Shown one piece after another: positions 31,568 to 40,442 of a stretch of 64,000 bases of DNA (the stretch's first letter is position 1; each line of letters starts with the position of its first letter). Made by a program: the position numbers and the translations under genes. The notes below the pieces were generated by a model. It did no database searches. It worked only from the letters and a program-made list of their open reading frames with translations, and was not told the DNA's origin. The DNA lies in NCBI GenBank assembly GCA_938036345.1, contig CALHPJ010000011.1:23198-87197 (forward strand), in the 5' to 3' direction. Source of the stretch: an uncultured Thermofilaceae archaeon (GTDB taxonomy: Archaea; Thermoproteota; Thermoprotei; Thermofilales; Thermofilaceae).

Positions 31568-31700
31568 GGTGAGTTTTTGGTGACTTTCGTTAAAGGTGTT
31601 TTGCTCGATACTTTTCCGCTTTGCGCTCTGGCGCTAGGCACCTCTCACCGGACTGATTTAACTCGCTATTTATTTTTACCCTAAGGCTAAGTATCTTCGT

Positions 31701-32213
31701 ATGGAGTTCTACGAGCTGGTTAAACGGAGGAGAAGTATACGGGCTTACAGGCCGGACCCCTTTGAAGAGGATAAGCTGCTGAGAATCCTGGAAGCCGGCA
31801 GGCTAGCCCCCTCGGCCGCCAACCGCCAGCCCTGGCATTTCATAGTTGTAAGAGATCCGACGAAAAAGGAGCTCCTTAGGAGGGGGTACAATCGAGACTG
31901 GTTCGTGAAAGCCCCTGTGATCATTGTAGTTTGCGCTGACCCCTCGGAGGCTTGGAGGCGAAGGGATGGAGAAGAGTATTGGAAAGTCGACGCCGCAATT
32001 GCGATGGAGCATATAGTGCTGGCTGCGGCAAACGAGGGCCTCGGAGCCTGCTGGATTGGGGCTTTCGATGAGAAAGCCGTGAAGGAGGTCCTGGGGATCC
32101 CGGAGCATATACGCGTTGTCGCCATGACGCCCCTCGGCTACCCGGCTGAGGAGAAGGGCCCAGTCACCGACAGGAAGCCATTAGAGGAGATAGTTCACTA
32201 CGACGGCTGGTAG
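31701..32213 (+). CDS. Nitroreductase-family flavoprotein
   Basis: The 170-residue protein has the nitroreductase fold signatures: FYELVKRRRSIRAYRPD at the start (FMN phosphate-binding arginines), LAPSAANRQPWHFIVV, an NEGLGACWIGAF block and MTPLGYPAEE near the end. These FMN enzymes reduce nitro compounds, quinones or flavins with NAD(P)H. A TTATTTTTAC box lies about 28 nt before the ATG. It is followed after 1 bp by a TIM-barrel isomerase gene, so both are in one operon. Confidence 0.9.
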   Translation: MEFYELVKRRRSIRAYRPDPFEEDKLLRILEAGRLAPSAANRQPWHFIVVRDPTKKELLRRGYNRDWFVKAPVIIVVCADPSEAWRRRDGEEYWKVDAAIAMEHIVLAAANEGLGACWIGAFDEKAVKEVLGIPEHIRVVAMTPLGYPAEEKGPVTDRKPLEEIVHYDGW

Positions 32214-32214
32214 A

Positions 32215-33030
32215 ATGAGGATCGCGCTGTGCAACGAGGTCCTCAAAGAACCTTGGCCGCGTACTGTGGCTACGATCTCCGAGCTGGGCTACGATGGAAT
32301 CGAGGTGGCACCGTACACCTTGGCCAACGACGTAAGGGGGCTTAGCCAGTCCGATAGGAGGAGGATCAGGGAGGAGGCCGAAAGCTACGGGTTGGGGATA
32401 TGCGGCTTGCACTGGCTGCTGGTTTCCCCGCCGGGCCTGCATTTAGCGCACCCGGATTCCCACATCAGGGAGCGGGCTGTCGTGTACCTGGGCGAGCTCG
32501 CCCGCCTCTGCAGCGAGTTGGGCGGGAGCGTTATGGTGCTCGGCTCGCCGAAGCAGCGCAGCACGCTGTCGGGGCAGAGCAGGGATGAAGCGTGGGCGCT
32601 GCTCAGGGAAAGCCTGCGCCGAGCCTCCGCGTTGGCTGAAGACCACAGCGTTGTAATCGCGCTCGAGCCGCTGGCGCGCAGCCTCACTGACACCGTTAAC
32701 TCCGTGAAAGAGGCCTTGAGGATGCTTGAAGAGGTCGGCTCGCCGGCTCTCAGGATCAACCTAGACGTCTATAGCATGACCGATGAAGGGCGACCTTACG
32801 CCGACATAATCAGGGATGCCGGTCCCCACCTAGCCCACTTCCACGCGAACGACACGAACGGCCTCGCCCCGGGGATGGGGTCGGCCAACTACCGGGAGAT
32901 ACTGCTAGCTCTCAAAACTATAGGGTACGGGGGTTGGCTATCGGTTGAGATACTGGCACCCATAGATGACCCGGTGGGCGCGGCTAAGGCCGGTCTCAAG
33001 CATCTCTGGGAAACATTACGCGTTACATGA
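32215..33030 (+). CDS. Sugar phosphate isomerase/epimerase-like TIM-barrel protein
   Basis: The 271-residue protein belongs to the AP-endonuclease-2/xylose-isomerase-like superfamily. Characteristic segments are ISELGYDGIEVAPY, a metal Glu in VIALEPL, the Asp region INLDVYSM, HLAHFHANDTNG (metal His) and GYGGWLSVEIL (final metal Glu). Members interconvert ketoses or act on inositol derivatives. It starts 1 bp after the nitroreductase stop. A second distant member of the family lies at 50988-51812. Substrate unknown. Confidence 0.87.
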   Translation: MRIALCNEVLKEPWPRTVATISELGYDGIEVAPYTLANDVRGLSQSDRRRIREEAESYGLGICGLHWLLVSPPGLHLAHPDSHIRERAVVYLGELARLCSELGGSVMVLGSPKQRSTLSGQSRDEAWALLRESLRRASALAEDHSVVIALEPLARSLTDTVNSVKEALRMLEEVGSPALRINLDVYSMTDEGRPYADIIRDAGPHLAHFHANDTNGLAPGMGSANYREILLALKTIGYGGWLSVEILAPIDDPVGAAKAGLKHLWETLRVT

Positions 33031-33038
33031 GAGGGTGC

Positions 33039-33749
33039 CTACAGGGCTATCAGCCTGGATACCGCGTTGGGCACCTCGGCAAGCGATTTGACGACCGCAA
33101 TGCGCAAATGCTTGTCGAGGTAGGTTCCCGAAGCGACCCTGCTGATAAGTATGCCGGCCATGTTGGACGCCAAGGCGCCGGCTAAATCCTCCTGAGGGCT
33201 ATCTCCGACGTGAGCGGCCTCCTCGGGGCTGGCGTTTGCAGCCCTCAAAACCTCGGCGAAGATCCTGGGGTCGGGCTTCAGGGAGCGTACCTCGTCGGCG
33301 TACACCTGGATCCTGAAAAATCTTGATAAACCCACCCGGTCCATCACAGCCCTCGTCAGGGCTCCGGGCCAGAAAACCACGTTACTTGTTACCGCAAGCT
33401 TTAACCCTATTTCGGTTAAAGTTTGCAAAACGTCGAAAACCCCGTCTAGGGGGAGCAGGCTGGGGTCCACGCTGTTCGCCGCGCGCGCGAAGGCCCATTT
33501 GAGGTCGTGCGCGGTGAACGGCAGCCGCGCCTCCTCCACCGCTACCCTGATTGAGCTCCCCACTACGTCCTGTTCGTCGATCAGCTTCCTCAGCCGAGCC
33601 GCTTTAACCTCCCGGTAAGCCCTCTCTAGGAGCTCCTCCGCCCTGCGGTGCGGAATGCGCGTGATCTCGCTAAGGGCATTCGCCGCCGACGAGTAGAACG
33701 CGTTCACGTCTAGAAGCGTCCCCCAGACATCGAATGACACGAGCGGCAT
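33039..33749 (-). CDS. HAD-superfamily hydrolase
   Basis: The 236-residue protein shows the HAD motifs: FDVWGTLLD (nucleophile D7), VTSN (motif II, in LAVTSNVVFWP), the lysine of RSLKPDPRIF (motif III) and HVGDSPQEDLAGA (motif IV). The helical cap between motifs I and II is of the C1 type seen in haloacid dehalogenase-like phosphatases. Here the usual Asp two residues after the nucleophile is Trp (DVW), as in dehalogenase-like or phosphonatase-like subgroups, so phosphatase activity is not certain. It is convergent with the isomerase gene. Confidence 0.87.
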   Translation of the reverse strand: MPLVSFDVWGTLLDVNAFYSSAANALSEITRIPHRRAEELLERAYREVKAARLRKLIDEQDVVGSSIRVAVEEARLPFTAHDLKWAFARAANSVDPSLLPLDGVFDVLQTLTEIGLKLAVTSNVVFWPGALTRAVMDRVGLSRFFRIQVYADEVRSLKPDPRIFAEVLRAANASPEEAAHVGDSPQEDLAGALASNMAGILISRVASGTYLDKHLRIAVVKSLAEVPNAVSRLIAL

Positions 33750-33817
33750 AACCCCCTTGCTTGGCCACAGCTAAAAACATACCCCGCTGTACAGCCTGCT
33801 TGCCCGGGGTTTCCGAG

Positions 33818-34420
33818 TCAGCCCTTCAGAAGGCTCGCAGCGATCTCCTCAATGCCCGACCGAATCATGGTGACGGCGAAAACTGCTAGCAGGAAGGCTA
33901 GGATCCTGGCTAACGCGAGCAGGGTGTTACGCCCGGCTTTTCTCAAAATTAAGCTGCTTTTCGAGAGTATCACGTAGGCGACTCCGGTGTTCAAGGCGAT
34001 GCTGACGAGAGTCGGTATTAGGCCGTACGTGGAGTTAAGGTAGATAACCGTGTAAATGCTGCCTGGACCCGCCAGAAGAGGGGTGGCCATGGGAACTACG
34101 GCGATCTCCTCGCTTCTAAGCTGTTCGGCCTCGATGCGGCCCAGGATCTCCCCCAGCGCGATCAGCAAGAGCAGTAAGCCCCCAGCTACTTTAAAGTCGA
34201 CGAAGGATGAACCGTACCAGGAGAAAAGATTGTGACCAGCTACGGCGAAAATGGTCAAAAGCATAGATGCAACGACTATGGATTTCGTGAAGGCTTTTGC
34301 CCTCTCCTCGCTCGACATTTTCTCAGTAATGCTGTAGAATAGGGGGATATTCCCTATCGAGTCGAGCACTACGAACAACATTATAAAGGAATACCAGAAA
34401 TCTTCCAGGGTTAAGGGCAT
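33818..34420 (-). CDS. MarC/UPF0056 family membrane protein
   Basis: The 200-residue protein has about six transmembrane segments and the family pattern: FVVLDSIGNIPLFYSIT near the start, a KVAGGLLLLLIAL helix and VPMATPLLAGPGSIYTVI in the middle. MarC proteins are common in archaea and bacteria; their transport role is not established. The ATG start gives the usual length. It is followed by a HAD gene on the same strand, about 70 bp away. Confidence 0.88.
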   Translation of the reverse strand: MPLTLEDFWYSFIMLFVVLDSIGNIPLFYSITEKMSSEERAKAFTKSIVVASMLLTIFAVAGHNLFSWYGSSFVDFKVAGGLLLLLIALGEILGRIEAEQLRSEEIAVVPMATPLLAGPGSIYTVIYLNSTYGLIPTLVSIALNTGVAYVILSKSSLILRKAGRNTLLALARILAFLLAVFAVTMIRSGIEEIAASLLKG

Positions 34421-34548
34421 ATGTAGCCTGGCTTCGCCGACGTTTTAGGTTTTCCCTAAATCCCCCGCGATAGCTGCTTCAAAGCACGTACGCCTAATTT
34501 GCGAAGTTTTCCGTTATTTTTTTAAGAAAATGCTTGGCTATCCGTCAA

Positions 34549-35157
34549 GTGGAGGTAAGTCCTGCAAAGCAGGTGAGCCGAAGCATAATTTCGCTTGTAA
34601 CGTGGGTTGCAGCTTACACTCTGGCTTCAGCGGTAGTTTTCACAACGATCCCAGCTTTCATCCCCCAAGTTGGCGCGTTTATCTCAGAGTACTCAACCTA
34701 CTTGGGGATCGGCTTAGCCCTCTTCTTCGGTTACATGATCGTGAAATCCATTGCCTCTATAGCCTACTGGTCCCTGAGGATGAGGTACCCCCACAGCACA
34801 GCGGCAGCTGTTAGGAGTTTAATACAAATACTCGGCGTCGGCGCGCTCGCCGCCGGCATTGCCGGGGGGACGGCAGGCGGCGCGGCTGGCGTAGCCCTGG
34901 GCGGCTTCATAGGGATGGTTGTCGGCTTCGCAACCCAGCAGGTTCTCAGCCAAGCTATCGCGGGGCTCTTTGTGCTGCTGGTTAGGCCGATAAGAATCGG
35001 CGACAAGGTAACCGTAGCGGGGGAAACCGGCATCGTCGAAGATGTAGCGACGCTATTTACTACAATCAGGAAGGAGGACGGAACTATTGCCTTAGTACCA
35101 AACAACATGCTGCTGGGTTCCAAAGTGTACATACACCAGCGGGCGCTACAAGCGTAA
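34549..35157 (+). CDS. Small MscS-like mechanosensitive channel-type protein
   Basis: The protein (about 202 residues) has two to three N-terminal helices, then a glycine/alanine-rich pore-like helix (GVGALAAGIAGGTAGGAAGVALGGF, with GMVVGFATQQVLSQAIAGLFVLLVRPIRIGDKVTV). The tail is a short beta domain (GIVEDVATLFTTIRKEDGTIALVPNNMLLGSKV). This is the MscS TM3 plus beta-domain order, but shorter than MscS because the C-terminal alpha-beta domain is missing. The GTG at 34549 lies 27 nt after a TTTTTAAG box; a TTG at 34534 is the alternative. A role in osmotic release is inferred from the family. Confidence 0.8.
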   Translation: MEVSPAKQVSRSIISLVTWVAAYTLASAVVFTTIPAFIPQVGAFISEYSTYLGIGLALFFGYMIVKSIASIAYWSLRMRYPHSTAAAVRSLIQILGVGALAAGIAGGTAGGAAGVALGGFIGMVVGFATQQVLSQAIAGLFVLLVRPIRIGDKVTVAGETGIVEDVATLFTTIRKEDGTIALVPNNMLLGSKVYIHQRALQA

Positions 35158-35246
35158 AGCGGCGCCCTCGTATACGTGGTGGATCCCAGTGCCTTAAGGC
35201 GTCTTTTGTCCCCCCTCGATACGGTAGAAGCGTTGCGATTGCGAGA

Positions 35247-36548
35247 TCACGAGCGTGGAAAAACGAGCATACCATGGGCCTGAGGTCGAAGCTTTGTGTA
35301 AAGCGTGTACCAAACTACGCCGAATAAAACCACCAGTGAGCCAGCGGTTACAGCCCAAGCCCCAGTGCTAAGCATTAGGACGGCGCTGGTGGTTAACCCA
35401 ATTAAAGCATGCAGAGGTCTAAAAGGAGCCTTAAACGGGGCTTCGATCCTCTCCGCGTAGAGCCTGATGTCGGCTAGGTTGGTGAGAACGTGGGAGGCCA
35501 GGACCAGGAAACTGGTGAGCGTCGCAAGTCCCGAAACATCCACGGTTAACGCCAAGGTCGTCATCACGCATCCCGAAAAGAGGATAGAATAAATGGGGGT
35601 TCCCAGCTTCGGGTGCAACTTGGAGAGAATCTCCGGTATCTCCCTGTTCCTGGCCATCGCGAAGAAGACCCTGGACTGCCCCATGGCAGACGTTAGCACA
35701 ACGCTGAATGTGGCGAGCAAACCGCCTACACCGACGATCCAGCCGATTCCCAAATCTTTCGCTACCTCCCCCAGAGGAGCTGTACTCCTGCTAAGCCTTT
35801 CCCACCCGGCTACGCCCACCGCCGTTACGGTCACAAGCAAGTAGATGAGCGTGGACGTGCCCAAAGCGATGAGTATGGCCATCGGGATAGTTCTCTCCGG
35901 TTCCTTCACCTCCTCGGCCATTGTGCTTACCCTCGGAAAGCCTATGTAAGCGAAGTAAAACAGGGCAGCGGCACTCACCACAGCTGCGGGACCCTTGGGT
36001 AGAAACGGTGAAAAATTATCCACCTTAATTCTTGGAAGCCCTACGATGGAGAACAGCACTAGAGTCAGCACTTTCCCTGCCACGATGGCATTATTTAGCG
36101 AAGCCGATAGCTTCGAGCCGGCTATGTTTAGCGCCACAACGGTAAGTATCAGGAGCATAGCCGATGCTCTATAGTCCAGCCAGGGGGCGAAAAGCGAAAG
36201 GTAGTAACCGAAGCCCAAGCTCCCGGTGGCACCCAGTACGATGTTGCCGAAAACCCACATCCATCCCATGACGAAGCCGGCTAAGGGATGCAGCAGTGTG
36301 TGCCCGTACTCGTACACACCGCCGGCTCTCGGCAAAGCGGCGCCCAGCTCGGAGAAGCTGAGCGCCGTAAAGGAGGCGCTTAGAGCCGATAGAATAACTG
36401 ACAGCACTACGCTGGGACCGGCCATTCCGGCCGCTATACCTACAAGGACGAAAATGCCGGCGCCGATTATTGCCCCTAAACCGATGGACACCGAGTCGAT
36501 TAAGCCGAGTTCCCTTCTCAGCAGAGGCTTTGAAGTGGTTGGATCCAC
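35247..36548 (-). CDS. APC-family amino acid permease
   Basis: The 433-residue protein has twelve hydrophobic segments and the APC opening LGLIDSVSIGLGAIIGAGIFVLVG, where the GAGIF helix break forms part of the substrate site. The later ALPRAGGVYEYG and FFAYIGFPRVSTMAEE-like segments are typical. These proteins import amino acids with protons or sodium. The frame is open 22 codons further upstream, but a reverse-strand box A (TTTATAT, 36573-36567) just ahead of the GTG at 36548 favours the shorter start. It is convergent with the MscS-like gene. Confidence 0.87.
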   Translation of the reverse strand: MDPTTSKPLLRRELGLIDSVSIGLGAIIGAGIFVLVGIAAGMAGPSVVLSVILSALSASFTALSFSELGAALPRAGGVYEYGHTLLHPLAGFVMGWMWVFGNIVLGATGSLGFGYYLSLFAPWLDYRASAMLLILTVVALNIAGSKLSASLNNAIVAGKVLTLVLFSIVGLPRIKVDNFSPFLPKGPAAVVSAAALFYFAYIGFPRVSTMAEEVKEPERTIPMAILIALGTSTLIYLLVTVTAVGVAGWERLSRSTAPLGEVAKDLGIGWIVGVGGLLATFSVVLTSAMGQSRVFFAMARNREIPEILSKLHPKLGTPIYSILFSGCVMTTLALTVDVSGLATLTSFLVLASHVLTNLADIRLYAERIEAPFKAPFRPLHALIGLTTSAVLMLSTGAWAVTAGSLVVLFGVVWYTLYTKLRPQAHGMLVFPRS

Positions 36549-36687
36549 GGGGCATGCAGAAGCGGGATATAAATAAGCGAACCTCTGAACGCAACACCCT
36601 TGCGTTAGCTGCACTTAGGGCCTGTACGATGCGAGCGCTGCGCAGCTAATTTAACCTCCTCAAATTATAACTAGGGACGGAGTTGCA

Positions 36688-36957
36688 ATGAAAACCGGAG
36701 GCGTGAGTTATCGCTTCAGGGTTGTAGTGCCCAGGCGGGACTACAAGCGCATCGAGTGGCTCGAGGACGTCGTAAGGAGCGGGATGGCGAGCTCTCTCCA
36801 CACTAACGTGGACGTCCTTTTTGCTGAACGAAGGGATTTAGACATAATTGAAATAGCGTTCACCGTCGAATCTATCGAGCAGAGGAGGGAACTGGAAGCT
36901 CGGTTGGCGAAAAGCTTGAGGGGGAGCATTGGCTTCTTCATAGTGCGCAGGGCCTAA
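36688..36957 (+). CDS. Small protein of unknown function
   Basis: The 89-residue protein is not recognised. It alternates strands and helices (YRFRVVVPRRDYKRIEWLEDVVRSG, DIIEIAFTVESIEQRRELEARLAKSL, IGFFIVRRA), a ferredoxin-like pattern as in small archaeal Lrp-type or Alba-like folds. It ends by overlapping the 3' end of the convergent gene by 4 bp. Base composition is like its neighbours. Confidence 0.55.
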   Translation: MKTGGVSYRFRVVVPRRDYKRIEWLEDVVRSGMASSLHTNVDVLFAERRDLDIIEIAFTVESIEQRRELEARLAKSLRGSIGFFIVRRA

Positions 36958-37259
36958 GCAGGGTCCATTATCTCCGACATCAGGCTTTCCGCTTCCCTGA
37001 GCGTACCCACATCCTTGAGCCTGATAATCAGCCTGTTCGGCGCTACGTACGTCAGCGAGTTTTCCCTGTAATCAAACTTCACTAAAGCATCGCCAAGCTT
37101 TAGCTTAACCTTAGCCTTTCTCCTAAGAGTAGCTAGAACTTCCTCCTCCTTGCCGGGTTTAATAAGCGCCAAGTACGTCCCGCTGGTTTGGCATACAACG
37201 TCAAACTTTTCAAAGAACTCGTATGCCCGATCGCTGCCCGAGGTACCTGCGCAATTCAC
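36954..37259 (-). CDS. Small protein of unknown function
   Basis: The 101-residue protein (GTG start) is not recognised. It has a plausible alpha-beta layout: YEFFEKFDVVCQTSGTYLALIKPGKEEEVLATLRRK, then KLGDALVKFDYRENSLTYVAPNRLIIRLKDVG. Its start lies about 26 nt from a box A in the shared AT-rich spacer 37280-37294, so it is probably expressed leaderless. It is divergent from a YbjQ-type gene. Confidence 0.55.
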   Translation of the reverse strand: MNCAGTSGSDRAYEFFEKFDVVCQTSGTYLALIKPGKEEEVLATLRRKAKVKLKLGDALVKFDYRENSLTYVAPNRLIIRLKDVGTLREAESLMSEIMDPA

Positions 37260-37279
37260 GGTCGAATTTCCACCGTGTA

Positions 37280-37294
37280 GATAAAAATTTTAAG
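37280..37294. promoter_or_regulatory. Overlapping divergent box A elements
   Basis: The AT tract GATAAAAATTTTAAG supplies TTTTTAT on the minus strand, 26 nt from the GTG at 37259. On the plus strand it supplies ATTTTAAG, 25 nt from the ATG at 37315. The two boxes overlap, so TBP binding for the two genes may be mutually exclusive. Confidence 0.6.
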
Positions 37295-37314
37295 CGCAGC
37301 CGGGAAATGCACGT

Positions 37315-37653
37315 ATGCTGCTTTCCACGATTCACACGCTACCCGGCTACAGGGTGGTCAGGAACCTCGGCATAGTGACCGGTATAAGCATTCGGACTAG
37401 GGGAATGCTCGGGCGCTTCATCGCCGGCATCGAGTCTATAGTTGGGGGGCGAGCTGAATCCTACATAGCCGAGCTTAAGAGAGCGAGAGAGGAGGCTCTC
37501 CAGGATATGGTAGCGGCTGCGAGCAGGTTGGGCGCGAATGCTGTCATCGGCATAGATTTCGAAACAAGCGAGGTTCTAGAGGGCTTCATAATGATAACCG
37601 TTACGGGCACAGCGGTCGTGGTCGAGCCTGAAGCGCGCAGTCCGGAACATTAA
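37315..37653 (+). CDS. YbjQ/UPF0145 family protein
   Basis: The 112-residue protein fits the UPF0145 heavy-metal-binding-like family: PGYRVVRNLGIVTGISIRTRG at the start, a central SYIAELKRAREEALQDMVAAASRLGANAVIGIDFETSEV and a closing strand. Members form pentamers and are often linked to stress or metals without a proven function. The ATG is leaderless relative to the box A at 37287-37294. Length is normal. Confidence 0.85.
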   Translation: MLLSTIHTLPGYRVVRNLGIVTGISIRTRGMLGRFIAGIESIVGGRAESYIAELKRAREEALQDMVAAASRLGANAVIGIDFETSEVLEGFIMITVTGTAVVVEPEARSPEH

Positions 37654-37720
37654 TTAGTAACCTCCGAGGGAAAAATAAAGGGGATGCTGAAGGGTACCAA
37701 ATCGGATTCGGTGAAGAGAT

Positions 37721-39592
37721 TTACTTTTCTGAGCCGGCTTTGCGGACCCAGACTATCATCGGTCCAGGCTCCCTGTTAGCCCACGCGTAGTAGGGTATCG
37801 CCGTGAAATCCGTTTTGCAATACTTGGCTTCCACTTCGCCCAGGCGCGCGTAGAGCTTGCCTTTCCACGCGCCTGTGTCCATCGCCCAGGCTTTCCCCTT
37901 CACGACAGTCACTCCTCCGAGTAGATCAACCCTGTACTCGGCTTTGAGGGTACCGGGTACTACCGCCAAATTCCAAACATCGTGATCGGGGTTGTCAACC
38001 TGCTCCAGGCAGTAAATCAGGGGGCCATATCGCAGCGCAACCCGGCCAGTGTTGCACGTGACGTGCGGGTGGGATTCCAGTAGCATGGGTCCCATGTCGA
38101 ATCCGATTCTTAGCAGATCCCCCTCTCTCCACCTTCTTCGTACTTCCGCGTAGGAGCCTGGATGGACTCCCTCAACTCTTTCCCCATTCACCTCTACTTT
38201 CGAGTCGCGGGTCCAGCCAGGTATTCTCACGAAAATCGAGAACTCGTCAATACCCTGGGGTTTCACCTCTATCTCCACGAACCCGCTCCAGGGGTACTTT
38301 GTGCGCTGGGTAAGTTCCACCGACCCCCCGTGCACGTTGATGCGGGCGGTGCTGGCCGCGTAGAGGTGAATCCAGACACCCCGCTCAGAGGTTGTATAGA
38401 TCATGCCGGGGACGTACGCAATGAGCCTAGCGATGTTGGGCGGGCAGCAGGCGCACTCGAACCACGGCTGCCTCCTATGCTTACCTCTGTCTGCGAGGGG
38501 GTTCACGTAGAAGTAGAGGTCCCCGCTCAGCGAGATGCCAGCCAAAGCGCCATTGTAGAGGGCAAGCTCCATAACGTCCGCGAACCTGGCTTCCCCGGTC
38601 ATCAACAGCATCCTCCAGTTCCACATAACGTTGGCGACGGCCGCGCACGTTTCCGCGTAGGCTCTCTCGTTGGGCAACTCGTAGGCTTCCCCGATGGCCT
38701 CCCCCTCGTGGCGGGAGCCGACACCGCCTGTCACATACATTTTCCTCTCAACTAGATCCTGCCACAGCCTCTCAAGCGCTACCCGCAGCTCCGGGTCTCC
38801 GTTTTCCATATAGACATCTGCAGCTCCGCAGCAGAGGTACAGAGCGCGAACGGCATGGCCGACTAACTCTTGCATCTGCTTGAAGGGGGTGTGGTCGAGG
38901 TGGTACGGGCTACCCCCGATAAGCCCCCGTCCCCTCCTTTCGACAAAGATCTGCGCCAGCTCTAGGTACTCCCGCTTGCCGGTCTCCCTGTACAGTTCAA
39001 CCAAAGCCATTTCAACTTCTGGGTGCCCGTCTACGCCCTCCCTCCGATCCGGCCCAAAAACCCCGTAAATATGGTCGGCAAACTTCACCGCGGCCTCCAA
39101 AAGGTCCCGTTTCCCGGTTGCGCGGTGCCGAGCCACCGCGGCTTGGAAGAGGTGCCCGGCGCAGTACATTTCGTGAAGGTCGCGCAAGTTACTCCACCTT
39201 TCTTTCTTCTGTTCAAATGTGAAATAAGTGTTGAGGTACCCGTCGGCGTCCTGCGCCTCTACTACATCCTTTACCGCAGCATCAGCTAGCCGCTCTACCT
39301 CCTCGTCCCGCTCGTAAGCTAACGCGAAGGACGCCGCCTCTACCCACTTGTACACGTCGGAGTCGTTGAAGACGAGCCCCTTAAAGGGACCGCGTATTTT
39401 ACCCGCGGCCCGCTTGAAGTTATCGAGCCTGCCTGTTTCCTCTAGCAGCTTGTACTGAGACGGGAGCGTGACCCTAACTAGCATGCGCAGCCTTGGCGCC
39501 CAGAATGCATCATTAAGCCTTACGTTCTCTATCGGAACAGGGTTTAGCAGCTTGTGGGGAGAATTCTCGACACTAACCACTACCGTTGGCAC
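37721..39592 (-). CDS. GH127-family glycoside hydrolase, probable beta-L-arabinofuranosidase
   Basis: The 623-residue enzyme matches family GH127, which removes beta-L-arabinofuranose from plant glycans. It has an (alpha/alpha)6 barrel followed by beta-sandwich domains. The zinc-site residues known for this family appear as E314 and C316 (AYAETCA) and C382-C383 (FECACCPPN), with the second Cys pair supplying the nucleophile. There is no signal peptide, so it acts in the cytoplasm on imported oligosaccharides. The gene is isolated, convergent with the YbjQ gene, and its nearest sugar genes are about 12 kb away (RpiB-like, FGGY kinase). Confidence 0.9.
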   Translation of the reverse strand: MPTVVVSVENSPHKLLNPVPIENVRLNDAFWAPRLRMLVRVTLPSQYKLLEETGRLDNFKRAAGKIRGPFKGLVFNDSDVYKWVEAASFALAYERDEEVERLADAAVKDVVEAQDADGYLNTYFTFEQKKERWSNLRDLHEMYCAGHLFQAAVARHRATGKRDLLEAAVKFADHIYGVFGPDRREGVDGHPEVEMALVELYRETGKREYLELAQIFVERRGRGLIGGSPYHLDHTPFKQMQELVGHAVRALYLCCGAADVYMENGDPELRVALERLWQDLVERKMYVTGGVGSRHEGEAIGEAYELPNERAYAETCAAVANVMWNWRMLLMTGEARFADVMELALYNGALAGISLSGDLYFYVNPLADRGKHRRQPWFECACCPPNIARLIAYVPGMIYTTSERGVWIHLYAASTARINVHGGSVELTQRTKYPWSGFVEIEVKPQGIDEFSIFVRIPGWTRDSKVEVNGERVEGVHPGSYAEVRRRWREGDLLRIGFDMGPMLLESHPHVTCNTGRVALRYGPLIYCLEQVDNPDHDVWNLAVVPGTLKAEYRVDLLGGVTVVKGKAWAMDTGAWKGKLYARLGEVEAKYCKTDFTAIPYYAWANREPGPMIVWVRKAGSEK

Positions 39593-39680
39593 AGGAGCCT
39601 ATCCAAGCCTCTAATAAAAGTACACCGATAAAGCTAAAAATCGATAAACCTAAGAGGAACACCGGTTTGAGCTGAATGGT

Positions 39681-40442
39681 ATGGGTGAGCAGTGGGAGAA
39701 GTTCATAGACGAGGCTAGGTCCACGCTCAGGAAGTTCGAGGACCTGCAGTTCGAGCTGAGGGATTACGAAAGAAGGCGCAACGAGATACTCCGAATGTAC
39801 TCTACAGGTCAGGTTTCCAGGGAGGTGTTCGATAACCTTATGTTAGATTTGCGGGCGAAGCTGTTCCCTTTAGTTAAGAGTTACTTCGAGCTAAAGGGCA
39901 AGCTCAAGGATTTGGAGGGCCAATTACAGCTTGCTGTAACCAGGCTCAGCGTTGAGACCAAAGCCGCTGGCGAACCCTATAGGGGTAGCTTTGAGATCGA
40001 AAGGGAGCAGAGGATAAGGCAAGCCTTAAACAGGCTCGGAGGAACGCTTGAGAACATAAGAGCGGCTTTAAAGGGGGCGAACCCAGAGAACGAGCTGCGG
40101 CTTTTCGACGTTATACTCGACGAACTTGTTGGGAAGGATGAAAGGGGTGTGTGGAAACCGGCTATTAAGGAGGTTCTTGACGCTTGGTCGCGCATCCGTC
40201 TAACGTACGCAAGCAAGTCTGAGGAGATGGAGCGCCAAATCGAGCAGCTCAACGATTCACTGAGGGAGCTGGAGGTGCGGTTTCTGGTGGGGGAGTTCGA
40301 TAGAGCCGAGTACGAGACCCGGCGATCGGCTTTGGAGAGAGAAATAGGCGAGCTGCAGTCCCAATTGGAGGGTTTGCAGGAGAGGCTGGAAGATCTCGAC
40401 CTTATAGCGGCCAGATGTAGGAGGTTTCTCGAAGGTGGTTAA
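39681..40442 (+). CDS. Coiled-coil protein, first gene of an FtsX-type operon
   Basis: The 253-residue protein is not recognised as a known enzyme. It is almost wholly helical with two coiled-coil stretches (about 10-90 and 170-245) around a middle part. Two segments resemble the SHOCT-type hairpin: ILRMYSTGQVSREVFDNL (about 33-50) and LVGEFDRAEYETRRSALE (about 207-224). It overlaps the next gene by 8 bp and has no membrane helix. With the downstream membrane proteins sharing similar C-terminal segments, it is probably a cytoplasmic partner of that complex. Confidence 0.75.
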   Translation: MGEQWEKFIDEARSTLRKFEDLQFELRDYERRRNEILRMYSTGQVSREVFDNLMLDLRAKLFPLVKSYFELKGKLKDLEGQLQLAVTRLSVETKAAGEPYRGSFEIEREQRIRQALNRLGGTLENIRAALKGANPENELRLFDVILDELVGKDERGVWKPAIKEVLDAWSRIRLTYASKSEEMERQIEQLNDSLRELEVRFLVGEFDRAEYETRRSALEREIGELQSQLEGLQERLEDLDLIAARCRRFLEGG

